A stretch of 64,000 nucleotides of DNA from NCBI GenBank assembly GCA_965222745.1, contig CBDCUW010000003.1, positions 1,984,001 through 2,048,000 on the forward strand. The letters run 5' to 3'. Shown one piece after another: positions 33,907 through 43,016 of this stretch. Numbering within the stretch: position 1 is the first letter of the stretch; every line of letters starts with the position of its first letter. A model generated the notes under the pieces. It was not told the origin of the DNA and did not search any database. It saw nothing but the letters and a program-made list of their open reading frames with translations. The DNA comes from CBDCUW01 sp965222745. GTDB taxonomy: Bacteria > Planctomycetota > Planctomycetia > Pirellulales > Pirellulaceae. A program made the translations under genes and the position numbers.

Positions 33907-35472
33907 TCAAGAGTTCCCCAAGCTTTCGATCCAGCGGCGCACGACGGCGACTTCATCCTCGGAAAATCTTCCCATCATCACTCCTTGGGTGATCTGCACC
34001 AGCAGTGCGCTCTCTTCCGGTTTGCCGGGTACGATCAGCGGTTGACCGGAAGTGGGAGGACGAACCGATTTGCCATTTCGCAGGAAGTCCAGGATGTGCC
34101 GAAACTCTCTGTCTGCGAATCGAGCTTGTAACGGTTTTCCCTCGGCATCGATTGCGCCATGAAAGATGCTGCCGGGAATCGCCTTGGACGAAATCAATTC
34201 CAGCATTTTTGTCTCAGCATCATCCTCAGGAGCGGGACTGGGCGGCAATGATGCGCCGTCATCGGGATCCTCCTCGTTCCCGCCGGGCAAGCTAGCCAAC
34301 GTTCCCAAATCGATCGCATCGCCAAACGGCAAATCCGCCTGCCGGCGGCGAATCAACTCGATCGATTCGCCAAGCAGGTGCCGCAAAATACGAATCGAAG
34401 ACCGATCATTCTTGCCGGCGCGATATCCAAGCGAAAGACGATCGAACGTCAAACCGACTCCGTGATGGTCGGCCAGCAATTCGCCAAGCGGCCAGAGAAC
34501 CTGGACCATGTGAGCTACCGCCCGGCCGATCATGTCGCGCGGTGAGAAAAGGGCGCCGTCCGACGGCCCTGCGTAACCAAGACTCAGCAGCATGCAGAGC
34601 GACCAATACTGCAGATTCCCCAACCAGGCGAGCTCGCGTATCGATTCGGAAGGAATCTGATTCTTGTGGCCACGGTAGGCGGTTGGATTTGTCGGAAAAC
34701 GCATCGACGGGTATTCGGGATCACCCGGTCCACCGGTCCACACGTTCGTCCGATGCTCAAACACCGGGTGCGTTCCCAGGAAGAGGTCGCGAAAGAATCG
34801 AAAGTGATCCTGCTCTCCCTCATCGCGTATTTGCACCATGGCTTGCCTGTGCCCGGAGAGATCCCGCACTGCAAAGCGGCCCGATACCTCGTCGATCAAA
34901 ACGATGATCGTGCCATAGACGCTGCCGATATGGTTCGGACGGCAGCTACCAAGTTCCGCGATCACCTGTCGAGCGAATTCGGGGTTGTTTGACGTGGCCG
35001 GATCGACTTCTCGTTTCGGAGCCTCGGTGTAGGCGTACTTGGCGGCCGAATACCGGGTCAGCGGTTCAAGGTTCATGGGAAACGGATAGATGTCCATTTC
35101 CACCGGAAGGTCCTGCCGAGCCATGTCAGCAGATCCGCCAAGGGTGGCGAGACACTTCAGCACCGCCCGAAGATGTTCCATCTCTTCGATTGCGATCCGC
35201 AGCAGGCTATCCGACCTGGAGAAGGGAGTTCCACGAAGATTCGGGTAGATCGGATTGGCCGACAACGCCGCGTAGAGATACTGAACCATCAGCGAATGTT
35301 CGATCTCAGCCGCTTCGTGCAGCAGACGAATCAACTCCAACAGAGGATGGTCGAAATCACGAACGATGGTCGGCCGCGACGCGTCGTCATGGGATGCGAA
35401 ACCTGGTAGTGCGCCTGCGGCCGACCCCAATCGTTTTCGTCTTCGAGCCGTGATGTATTCGATTCGTAACAT
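33907..35472 (-). CDS. Ferritin-like (VioB-type) protein with PSCyt-like C-terminal domain
   Basis: A 521-residue protein. Residues 40-260 form a ferritin-like di-iron bundle of the family that includes the VioB/iminophenylpyruvate dimer synthase domain: LHEAAEIEHSLMVQYLYA (near 50-68), RIAIEEMEHL (near 91-100) and IRDEGEQDHFRFF supply E and H ligands. A central region (260-400) has unknown fold. The last 85 residues (RFADREFRHILDFLRNGK ... VPGKPEESALLVQI ... SEDEVAVVRRWIE) resemble the planctomycete cytochrome-like domain but lack CxxCH, so no haem is expected. It lies 58 bp after a haem peroxidase gene on the same strand; a joint redox role is likely, the substrate unknown. Confidence 0.75.
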   Translation of the reverse strand: MLRIEYITARRRKRLGSAAGALPGFASHDDASRPTIVRDFDHPLLELIRLLHEAAEIEHSLMVQYLYAALSANPIYPNLRGTPFSRSDSLLRIAIEEMEHLRAVLKCLATLGGSADMARQDLPVEMDIYPFPMNLEPLTRYSAAKYAYTEAPKREVDPATSNNPEFARQVIAELGSCRPNHIGSVYGTIIVLIDEVSGRFAVRDLSGHRQAMVQIRDEGEQDHFRFFRDLFLGTHPVFEHRTNVWTGGPGDPEYPSMRFPTNPTAYRGHKNQIPSESIRELAWLGNLQYWSLCMLLSLGYAGPSDGALFSPRDMIGRAVAHMVQVLWPLGELLADHHGVGLTFDRLSLGYRAGKNDRSSIRILRHLLGESIELIRRRQADLPFGDAIDLGTLASLPGGNEEDPDDGASLPPSPAPEDDAETKMLELISSKAIPGSIFHGAIDAEGKPLQARFADREFRHILDFLRNGKSVRPPTSGQPLIVPGKPEESALLVQITQGVMMGRFSEDEVAVVRRWIESLGNS

Positions 35473-35530
35473 GAGAGCTCGCCTTTTCCTGCGAAGCTAT
35501 TCGGAAATCGTTCTGTTCACCTTGCCCCCC

Positions 35531-37141
35531 TCACCCACTTGCCACCGCAGCGCGGAAGACATCATCCGTATCCGGTCGGACGTGGGTGTTGTCCCGGATG
35601 ACCTGGGCCAGGGAAGTCTCCGTCCATAGCTGCGAAATCTCCCGCTCAGAAAAGCCGGCATCGGGAGCTTGGAACCAAAAGCGGTCGCCATCGCGGAGAC
35701 GCTGAAATTGTTCTCGCAGCACGTGGAAAATCAGTTCTCCCACCTCGGCACCGGGCAGCCTGTCTTCGGCCAGCCCGCCGATCCACGGATCGATCTGTTC
35801 GATCTTATTGTCGTAGGCCGCCTGCAGATTTCGATGGGTTTGGCGGTCGGATGTGATCTCATAAAAGCTGGATTTACGAGACAACCCCAGGGCGATTCGA
35901 CATTCGTTGTAGCTGGGAAATCCATGATCGCGTCCGCGCTGAATGTTCAATGCCGCAAGGTCAAGAACGACATTGGGTTGTCCTGAGATCTGACTGCGAA
36001 ACAGATGATTACGCAGACCATCAACGATTCGAGCATCGATCTCCTGCATCGTTTGCTGCCACAGTCCGTTGAGCAGTTCGTCGATCAAGTTTGAGTGGAC
36101 GGAACCGGGACTCCAAAACGCCTCCTCCAGTTTCAGCGGTCTGGTAGCCCCGGCCCCGTGTGTTGGAATCCGCTGGATCAGAGGCGAAACCATCGAGTGT
36201 CCCAGGCGATAGGCAGCGTGGGCAAAGAAATTGCTGATGGTCGGATCGACGTTGGCGTTGTATCCGCCGTACTGAGGCAACGCACCTTCCCCCAGCAGTG
36301 CCGGCAAAAACTCTTTGAACGTGATCACCTGCATCTTCGCGATCGTTTGCCGGCGAGCTTCCTGAAATAGGAACTCGTCCGCGGCGGTTGTTCCCAGTCG
36401 TCTTACTTCGTCACGATGTTTTCTTTTCAGCTGGGCGGCAGCACGGTTGTGTTCGCGCAAAAAGAGGGTGTGCATCGAGGTCAGCACCACATGTTCGTTG
36501 GCGCGGACGTCACCGGCGACAAAGAAGTCGGCCGGGTTGACGCCCGGTCGTGGCGGACCGTGTTCGTTGGTCAATCCAAACGTATTCTTGGGCAGCAGCG
36601 CTTTGCGGTGGTCTCGCAAGTCGCTGCACTTGAGCTTTCCATCCTGGCCAGCGCGCAACACCGCTGCTCGTTCGACCGTCGCGCCGTACACATTCGATCC
36701 GTCGATGTACGAGGTCTGTTCGTTGATATGCTGCCGCGGGTTTTGCCCACCGGTTCCGGTCGACGGGTCGTATCGAGATCGCATCAGCGGAACGATTCCG
36801 GATCGATCGGAAAGTTCACAGTGACTTCCCTGCCGGACCACGATGTCAAACCTTTCCACCGGTTCCGCGGGAATCGTCAGGTCCAGTTCGTGATCCAAAA
36901 ACTGCCCCCACGCCCAAACGAAGTCGGACAGCCCTGCCCGACTTGGCGTTCCGTCGCCAATTTGCGCACAAACCGCGTTGCTGATTTCCCGTGGATTTGG
37001 GCGATCCCGACCAGAGGGCGTCTGTCCGTCGGCGGTGTAGCCAGCCAATCCAGCAGGCCGATGGAGCGCCGTCCCGGACCTTCCCCAATCGGGATTCGAG
37101 CGGTTATTGCCGTAGCCGTCAAAGCTGCGATATTCCACCAC
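35531..37141 (-). CDS. Animal-type haem peroxidase (peroxidasin superfamily)
   Basis: A 536-residue peroxidase. The distal site is WGQFLDHELDLT with D83-H84 (the aspartate that links haem and the distal histidine); SMHTLFLREHNR gives the conserved Arg-Glu at 229-230; the proximal histidine is H315 in AAYRLGHSMV; DGSNVYG marks the calcium/substrate region. No signal peptide is visible, unusual for animal enzymes but seen in bacterial members. It uses hydrogen peroxide to oxidise halides or phenols. The start is the GTG at 37139-37141, with GAGG seven bases before it. Located upstream of the ferritin-like gene and probably co-transcribed. Confidence 0.88.
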   Translation of the reverse strand: MVEYRSFDGYGNNRSNPDWGRSGTALHRPAGLAGYTADGQTPSGRDRPNPREISNAVCAQIGDGTPSRAGLSDFVWAWGQFLDHELDLTIPAEPVERFDIVVRQGSHCELSDRSGIVPLMRSRYDPSTGTGGQNPRQHINEQTSYIDGSNVYGATVERAAVLRAGQDGKLKCSDLRDHRKALLPKNTFGLTNEHGPPRPGVNPADFFVAGDVRANEHVVLTSMHTLFLREHNRAAAQLKRKHRDEVRRLGTTAADEFLFQEARRQTIAKMQVITFKEFLPALLGEGALPQYGGYNANVDPTISNFFAHAAYRLGHSMVSPLIQRIPTHGAGATRPLKLEEAFWSPGSVHSNLIDELLNGLWQQTMQEIDARIVDGLRNHLFRSQISGQPNVVLDLAALNIQRGRDHGFPSYNECRIALGLSRKSSFYEITSDRQTHRNLQAAYDNKIEQIDPWIGGLAEDRLPGAEVGELIFHVLREQFQRLRDGDRFWFQAPDAGFSEREISQLWTETSLAQVIRDNTHVRPDTDDVFRAAVASG

Positions 37142-37580
37142 GGTGTCGTCCTCGCATTCGCGTCATGAAAATATCTCAAGTGGTGTGGATTCGCCTACGC
37201 GCCGATCGCTCGTTGGCCGGTACTGATATCTGGGCAACGCAGACATCGTTTTCCGATGCCGGGGTCAAGCCAGCCTGGAAGTGTTTCATTCGTGGAGTGG
37301 CTCTCTCAGAGAGCAAGACCATCGGGGTAGTTGAACAACCTCCAGTTCGTCGCGTTAGCTGCTGCTTCTTCGTCGTTTCAATGGCGATTTCAGATTTCGC
37401 TATAAAGGTAGGCCGTTGTGAGGAAGTCGCCGATCGCTGCTTGAAGATTTGTTGGCGAACTTGGCGTTTCTATTCATCACAGACGGGGTAGCGGAACGTT
37501 TCTGGGCGCCGCCCCGCTTTTTTTTGCGAGATCATTTGATTGAAAATCTCGCGCTTTGATTTGCAGGAAAGTTCGTCTTT
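37142..37580. other. Divergent intergenic region
   Basis: About 440 bp between the divergent peroxidase and ECF sigma genes. A decayed hairpin unit (ggcgatttcagatttcgc near 37383-37400, then gtaggccg at 37410) is seen. No RNA gene or clear promoter was found; it should contain the promoters of both genes. Confidence 0.5.
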
Positions 37581-38171
37581 ATGAGTAAGCGGAAAGACAA
37601 GCCAGTCGAGCAAGAACAAATCGTTGTCGCTGCGCTGGCAGGCGACGAAACGGCCTTTCAGCAATTGTATGAGGAGATGTATGGCACGCTGGGTGCCGTC
37701 GTTTTCAACATGCTTGATAAACGCACCATGGTGAAAGAGGGGGCGTCTGACTTGATTCAAGACGCCTTTACCAAAGCTTGGGAGAAGAGACATCAACTTA
37801 AAGACCAAACGTTGCCCGGCTTTCAACGTTGGCTCATTCAAATCATTCGTAATCTGGCACGGGACAAATATGGCTACTGGCGGGCTGGAATTCGCAATGT
37901 GGACCGGGAACAGTCGATCCAGTCGCGTCCCGAAAACGATCAAGATCTTCCGGCCGAAGCGGATTCATCAGGAGAGCAAAGAACCATCGCCCGGCTCTGG
38001 AGAGCAATGGATCAGTTGCCCGCCAAGCAACGTGAAGCGATCCGATTGCAGAAGTTCGAGAATTGGAAACTCGCGCAGATCGCACAGCGTTTGCAATGTT
38101 CCGAAGCAGCAGTACAGGGATACCTGCGGCGCGGCAAGCAAGCCCTTGCGGAAGCATTGAAGGAGGGGTGA
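37581..38171 (+). CDS. ECF-type RNA polymerase sigma factor
   Basis: A 196-residue sigma-70-family ECF factor. Region 2 spans about 18-90 (AGDETAFQQLYEEMYG ... LIQDAFTKAWEK ... FQRWLIQIIRNLARDKY), region 4 about 130-190 (LPAKQREAIRLQKFENWKLAQIAQRLQCSEAAVQGYLRRG). No anti-sigma gene is next to it; instead a Ser/Thr kinase starts 24 bp downstream, a layout found in planctomycetes in which the kinase is thought to control the sigma factor by phosphorylation. GCAGGAAAG lies upstream of the ATG at 37581. Confidence 0.92.
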   Translation: MSKRKDKPVEQEQIVVAALAGDETAFQQLYEEMYGTLGAVVFNMLDKRTMVKEGASDLIQDAFTKAWEKRHQLKDQTLPGFQRWLIQIIRNLARDKYGYWRAGIRNVDREQSIQSRPENDQDLPAEADSSGEQRTIARLWRAMDQLPAKQREAIRLQKFENWKLAQIAQRLQCSEAAVQGYLRRGKQALAEALKEG

Positions 38172-38194
38172 TCCGGGGCAGGATCTAATTGGCG

Positions 38195-39979
38195 ATGAAC
38201 GAAAAACGGGAGCACGAAAATCGAGCCGATCAGGAGATCGATCGGCTGCTGCAGGACTACCAGAGTTTGGTCGAACAAGACGTGTCGGTTGATCGAGAGG
38301 AATTCATTCGGCGCCATCCCGCCTACGCCGACCAGTTGCGCGATTACTTTGCCAATGATGATTTGATTGACGAAGCACTTCGCGCAACGCCCCACGGCCG
38401 CGGCGGCGATACGGTCGTCGACCTGCCTCCGACAGTGGGCGGTTTCGAGATCCAGGAAGTGATCGGTTCGGGGGGGATGGGGATCGTCTATCAGGCTCGT
38501 CAGGTTTCTTTGAACCGCCTGGTAGCGCTCAAAACTTTGCCGATCCCCAAAGTCCCGCTCCAGTTGCGCAAGCGATTTGAAGTCGAAGGTGCCGCGATTG
38601 CGCGTCTACAGCATCCCGGTGTCATTCATATCATTGAAGTCGGTGAGTTTGACGAGCGGCCGTTCATCGCCATGGAATTGATGGAAGGAGGCAATCTGGC
38701 GCAGCGGCTTGCTCAACAGGGGTTTTCCAAGGAGGAAGCGGCAGAGTTGGTCAAAGATTTGGCCGGCGCGATTGATTATTTTCACCGCGGCGGTGTCTTG
38801 CATCGCGATTTGAAACCCTCCAATGTCTTGTTCACCAAAGACGGGGTCGCAAAGATCGGCGATTTTGGTTTGGCAAAAATCCTGGATCCCGATCAAAGTG
38901 GGTGCCGCGAAATCACCCAAGGGGATGCGCTGATCGGGACACCGGAATACATGGCACCCGAACAGGCTCAAGGTATCGCCGGCCAGACCGGTCCGGAGAC
39001 CGACATTTTCGGACTCGGCGCGATCCTCTATCGGATACTCACCGGCCGTCCTCCGCACCAGGGTCGCAACCATTTTGAAACCTTGAAACGGGCACGTGAA
39101 GGGAACATTGTTCGTCCTTCGCAAGTCGCGTCGAAGTCCGACATTTGTGCGGATCTGGAAGCGATCTGCCTGAAATGTCTGCGAAAAAACCCGCAAGATC
39201 GATATCGATCGGGCGAGCAATTAGCAGCCGACCTACAGCGCTGGCAAAACGACGAGATGCCCGAAGCGCGTCAAGCAGAACAGCGTCAGCGCCGCAGGAA
39301 ACTGATCACCTTTGGCGTCGGTTCGATCGCCGCGACCGCGACCGCCTGTTTGTCGCGAGCCATTTTTGGCAAATCGGATCTACCCGCCGAAGCGGGACAC
39401 AACCTCGAAGAGCTCTACTTCGAGCATGACCAGGAATCGAGTTTCCGGTTTCTGCCACTGGGCAAAGGAATCGCAGTCGAATGCGACTTTTTGTCGTTGC
39501 TTGGTTTGGGCGAATCGACGAGCGGCGATTTCAAGTTTGAAGTGCTGATTCAAGCCGATACCGATTCGCCTTCCTGGGACGACCTGGGCGGAGTCGGCAT
39601 TTTCTATGCCTATCGGCGCAGTGATACGAATTCCGTTTCCTTTCGCACCATCGACCTGGGTCGTAGCGTCGATCACGGATTGGCGATCCATAACAGGATG
39701 GGTGTCCTGCAGACCGGTAGGCATCAACGACTACCAGCGAGTTTTAGTTTTCAGCGTGAACTGAAGGTTGTCTCCGCCGCCCAGGGAACGTTGGGACTTG
39801 CCGCAACGACAGGCAATCGGCCCCAAGTTTTCTGGCGCAACCTGCGGCTGGACAATCGTCCCGAATCGTCTGAATCCGCGGGAAAGTTCGGTATTTACAA
39901 CTACCGAAACGCGGCAACCTTCTCCGAGATTTCGATCGACGAAAAACAGATCCGGTTTTCCGATTCCTCGTTCCCTTAA
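38195..39979 (+). CDS. Membrane Ser/Thr kinase with C-terminal jelly-roll-like sensor domain
   Basis: A 594-residue protein. Residues 84-340 are a Hanks-type kinase with all core motifs: GSGGMG 91-96, K113, HRDLKPSN 203-210, DFG 223-225, GTPEYMAPEQ. A membrane span near 370-390 (LITFGVGSIAATATACLS) is followed by about 200 residues that look beta-rich (FKFEVLIQADTDSPSW, VGIFYAYRR, GKFGIYNY) like a concanavalin/DUF1080-type jelly roll, presumably outside the membrane and able to bind a glycan. The N-terminal 80 residues are acidic. The ATG at 38195 is used; a TTG at 38189 adds two residues. Between an ECF sigma gene and a small protein plus S8 protease. Confidence 0.85.
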   Translation: MNEKREHENRADQEIDRLLQDYQSLVEQDVSVDREEFIRRHPAYADQLRDYFANDDLIDEALRATPHGRGGDTVVDLPPTVGGFEIQEVIGSGGMGIVYQARQVSLNRLVALKTLPIPKVPLQLRKRFEVEGAAIARLQHPGVIHIIEVGEFDERPFIAMELMEGGNLAQRLAQQGFSKEEAAELVKDLAGAIDYFHRGGVLHRDLKPSNVLFTKDGVAKIGDFGLAKILDPDQSGCREITQGDALIGTPEYMAPEQAQGIAGQTGPETDIFGLGAILYRILTGRPPHQGRNHFETLKRAREGNIVRPSQVASKSDICADLEAICLKCLRKNPQDRYRSGEQLAADLQRWQNDEMPEARQAEQRQRRRKLITFGVGSIAATATACLSRAIFGKSDLPAEAGHNLEELYFEHDQESSFRFLPLGKGIAVECDFLSLLGLGESTSGDFKFEVLIQADTDSPSWDDLGGVGIFYAYRRSDTNSVSFRTIDLGRSVDHGLAIHNRMGVLQTGRHQRLPASFSFQRELKVVSAAQGTLGLAATTGNRPQVFWRNLRLDNRPESSESAGKFGIYNYRNAATFSEISIDEKQIRFSDSSFP

Positions 39980-39992
39980 CAGGAGCTGCACC

Positions 39993-40475
39993 ATGAAGCC
40001 GTTTGCCCATCATGACCATCGTACCCATTGTTTCGCCTGTCTTGAATTCCTGACCGGGAAATACGGGGTCATGCAAATCGCGGAGCGATACAACATCACA
40101 GAACCGGAGGTGTACACGATGGTGGAAACGTTCTTGAAACGAGGCATGACGGGGCCTCCTGGAGTGATCTCGTTGACCTCGGTCGATTGTGACGGCACGG
40201 ACGTTCGTGTTGTTGGCACGGCGACTCCGCAACCCGGCACCAACGAGACGCTGATCGGAACCCACGCGGTCGCGGTGGCTACCGGCGGAAGCGCACCTTC
40301 GGCACCCGACCCCGACGGTTCACTCAATGGTAGCGGTCCCGGCGTCGAAGATTTTGATTTCACCGTTCCGGCCGACGGAACTGCGGGGGACGTCTACGTG
40401 TGGGCGGTATTTGAAACCTGCGAGAAAGACGTCACGCCGGCGGCAGTTGACTCCTACACCTGTCCATCGATGTAG
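39993..40475 (+). CDS. Small hypothetical protein with HTH-like N-terminus
   Basis: A 160-residue protein not recognised. Residues 1-20 are His/Cys-rich (HHDHRTHCFACLEF) and could bind metal; residues 26-50 (MQIAERYNITEPEVYTMVETF) look like a helix-turn-helix. The rest is beta-rich with Gly/Ser/Pro stretches and two further cysteines, like a small surface domain. Start ATG 39993 follows AGGAG by seven bases. It begins 13 bp after the kinase stop, so it is part of the sigma-kinase operon. Confidence 0.65.
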   Translation: MKPFAHHDHRTHCFACLEFLTGKYGVMQIAERYNITEPEVYTMVETFLKRGMTGPPGVISLTSVDCDGTDVRVVGTATPQPGTNETLIGTHAVAVATGGSAPSAPDPDGSLNGSGPGVEDFDFTVPADGTAGDVYVWAVFETCEKDVTPAAVDSYTCPSM

Positions 40476-40514
40476 GCGTCACACCGGCAACGCCGCCCCA
40501 GCGTGTCCGGTTTT

Positions 40515-40543
40515 CCTCTGCCGGTTTTCGCCGCCGGCAGAGG
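40515..40543 (+). terminator. Possible hairpin between two operon genes
   Basis: cctctgccgg (40515-40524) pairs with ccggcagagg (40534-40543) across a 9-bp loop. No run of T follows, so it may be an attenuator, RNA-stability element or weak terminator between the small gene and the S8 protease gene. Confidence 0.4.
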
Positions 40544-40689
40544 ACGTGGCGCCTCTTGAACGCCGCGAACGCAAGTCGCTTGACCTTCTGTTGGTTCCAT
40601 CTTCGTTGCCGATGGCAGGACCGCTATCGGTGCGCCATTGGTGATGTGCTCCATCCCTACCGTTCGCCCCTTCTGACAAAGAGGCTCCG

Positions 40690-42117
40690 ATGCACCGAAT
40701 CATCATCAAGTTCACTGAAGGTGGAAACGTTTCTCAGAAAGACGGAAAGTTCACCGCCGAGCACGTTGACCTGTCAGCATTCAACCAGATTGTGGAAACG
40801 ATTCCCAATGCGACGTGTACGCGGTGTTTTTCGGACGAAGCTCCAAAGCTTCTTCAATTGACGGCCGAAGCTGCGAAGCGAAGTGGCAAGAGCATTCCCA
40901 GCCCCAGTCTGTTCTTCGATTTGCAGCCTGGCGAGGCGCAAGAGATTGATTGGCTGGTCAAAGAACTGCGGGCGTTTCCCGGAGTTGAACAGGCTGCGGT
41001 CGCACTGGAGGAACAACCGTTTGATGAAGAGGAACAACTGGTCGAGGAATTGGAGGACCCACTTCAGCCACAGCGTGAAAGGCTCGTTTCCACATCACGA
41101 AATTTCGAGTTGCTTCAAGGGTACAAAACTCTGGCTCCCGCAGGCATCGACGCCGTCACTGCCGAGCAATTCGAAGGGGGCGCAGGCGAAGGTGTCCGAG
41201 TTTGTGTTTGCGAAGGAGGATTTCACAAAGACCACGAGGATCTTCCGGAAATTCAAACCATCATCCCGCAGGTGGATCCTCCTGTTTACGGAGATCACGG
41301 CACCGCGACGCTCGGTATCCTGTTCGGCGTGAACAACTCCAGGGGCGTTACCGGAATTTGCCACGGTGCAACGGCATTGTTCGCGTCGACAGCCAACGTG
41401 AAACATGGCGACGCGATTTTCGCGGCTATCGACCCCCACAATCCTCATGCCCTGAAAAAAGGGGACGTGCTGGTTCTTGAATTGCAAAGCAGTCACCAGA
41501 ATGGGCGGCCGCTACCGGCCGAAGCCGATCCTTGTGTGCACGCCGCTTGCCGGGTGGCGACCTCGTTGGGCATCATCGTGGTTGCCGCTGCCGGTAACGG
41601 CAATTTCGATTTGGACGAGACTCCCGACAGCTTCGGCCGCCTCATCTGGAAGTCGACGATCGAGCACAATCCCAATCCATGTTTTGATTCCGGCGCTCTG
41701 ATGGTTGGCGGAGGAGTCGCTCGTTTGGGCAAGATTCCTCGATCAAAGATGTCCTCGTCCTGTTTCGGAGGACGAGTCAATTGCCAGGGCTGGGGCGATA
41801 GCGTGACGTCCGCCGGGTACGGGTCCTTGGCGGGTGAAGGGAACAGCGCCTACACGTCTCGTCACCATGGCACCTCCAGCGCCACTGCGATCGTTGCTGG
41901 GGCGGTTGCTTGCTTGCAGGGGATCTACAAAGCGGCCAACGATGGTGAGACCCTGCCGCCTGACGAGATGAGGCGTCTGTTTTCCAATCCCAACAACGGC
42001 AGTCCGCAGGTCGCAACTTGCACTCGATCCGTGGATCAATCACACATCGGTCCGCAACCCGATCTCAGCAAACTGATCACGGCCATCGGTGGCGGACGCC
42101 GCCGAACGTCGGAGTGA
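40690..42117 (+). CDS. S8-family serine peptidase with Asp-to-Glu catalytic variant
   Basis: A 475-residue subtilisin-like protein. The catalytic serine is S396 in GTSSATAIVAGAVA, the histidine H203 in GDHGTATLG, and the oxyanion asparagine N303 in AAAGNGN. Where the usual aspartate motif (DTG) stands, the protein reads VCVCEGGFHKDHEDL with E175. Glu in this place is known in some S8 subgroups, so activity is still possible. The first 150 residues form a pro-region-like acidic domain; there is no signal peptide, so it may be cytoplasmic. It is downstream of the ECF/kinase genes and could be regulated with them. Confidence 0.82.
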   Translation: MHRIIIKFTEGGNVSQKDGKFTAEHVDLSAFNQIVETIPNATCTRCFSDEAPKLLQLTAEAAKRSGKSIPSPSLFFDLQPGEAQEIDWLVKELRAFPGVEQAAVALEEQPFDEEEQLVEELEDPLQPQRERLVSTSRNFELLQGYKTLAPAGIDAVTAEQFEGGAGEGVRVCVCEGGFHKDHEDLPEIQTIIPQVDPPVYGDHGTATLGILFGVNNSRGVTGICHGATALFASTANVKHGDAIFAAIDPHNPHALKKGDVLVLELQSSHQNGRPLPAEADPCVHAACRVATSLGIIVVAAAGNGNFDLDETPDSFGRLIWKSTIEHNPNPCFDSGALMVGGGVARLGKIPRSKMSSSCFGGRVNCQGWGDSVTSAGYGSLAGEGNSAYTSRHHGTSSATAIVAGAVACLQGIYKAANDGETLPPDEMRRLFSNPNNGSPQVATCTRSVDQSHIGPQPDLSKLITAIGGGRRRTSE

Positions 42118-42203
42118 GAGGCTTTCGCCCTGCCGCGAAAGCGTGGGCTCCAGCAACCGTTGACACGTCGGTATATTGAGCTCTGAGGGAAAACGATGCC
42201 TGT

Positions 42204-43016
42204 GTGACCACCGAGCTGCCGATGAAGCCGACGACTGTTCCTGATGTTCCCGCCTGGTTTCAGAACGGTTTTCACGGGTTTTTGCGGCCATTTTTGAAGC
42301 GGCATTTCCACGCCATCGCGATCGATCGCCAGTCGAGATGCGATCAATCCATCGACGCCGATTCTCCGCTCCTTGTTTATGGGAATCACCCGTCTTGGTG
42401 GGATCCTCTGATCGCGCACTTCTTGAATCGGGCGCTCTTTCCATCGCGTCAGTTCTACGCACCGATCGACGCGAAGGCGTTGGAGCAGTATCGCGCCCTG
42501 GCGAAACTTGGTTTCTATGGTGTGCAGCTGGAAACCACCATAGGCGCCGCCGCGTTTCTGAAGCAGAGCAACGCGATCCTTCAGCGAGGGGACACGGCTG
42601 TTTGGATGACACCGGAAGGACGCTTTGCCGACGTACGAGACGCCGCCGCCGAGCTGATGCCCGGATTGGCACATCTTTGTCATCGATTGCAGCAAGGCGT
42701 TGTGGTGCCGTTGGCCTTGGAATATGTGTTTTGGGAGGAACGTTTGCCGGTATGTTTGGCTCGGATGGGATCGCCGATTTCTCTTTCTGAACATGCCGAT
42801 TCCTCCAAGACGCAGTGGCGTGATCGGTTGACCGTGCAGCTGCGTGAAAACCAGGCATCCCTTGCACAGCTTGCCATCGCACGCTCCTCGCAACCTTTTG
42901 ATTGTTTGTTGGGTGGCAAGCGGGGTGCCGGTGTCTTCTATGATTCGTTTCGAAGGATGAAGGCGTTGCTGACCGGACAGCGTTTCCGACGGCAACATGG
43001 GGAACACTTCGAATGA
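42204..43016 (+). CDS. PlsC-type acyltransferase (CrtO-like candidate)
   Basis: A 270-residue glycerol-3-phosphate-acyltransferase-type enzyme. The catalytic HX4D is in GNHPSWWDPL (H62, D67) and the substrate motif is TPEGRF (136-141). No transmembrane span is obvious. It overlaps the following GT2 glycosyltransferase by ATGA. In staphyloxanthin synthesis an acyltransferase (CrtO) and a glycosyltransferase (CrtQ) finish the pigment, which these two could match (inference); phospholipid acylation is the alternative. The start is GTG 42204 with GAGGG upstream; ATG 42222 is possible. Confidence 0.75.
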   Translation: MTTELPMKPTTVPDVPAWFQNGFHGFLRPFLKRHFHAIAIDRQSRCDQSIDADSPLLVYGNHPSWWDPLIAHFLNRALFPSRQFYAPIDAKALEQYRALAKLGFYGVQLETTIGAAAFLKQSNAILQRGDTAVWMTPEGRFADVRDAAAELMPGLAHLCHRLQQGVVVPLALEYVFWEERLPVCLARMGSPISLSEHADSSKTQWRDRLTVQLRENQASLAQLAIARSSQPFDCLLGGKRGAGVFYDSFRRMKALLTGQRFRRQHGEHFE

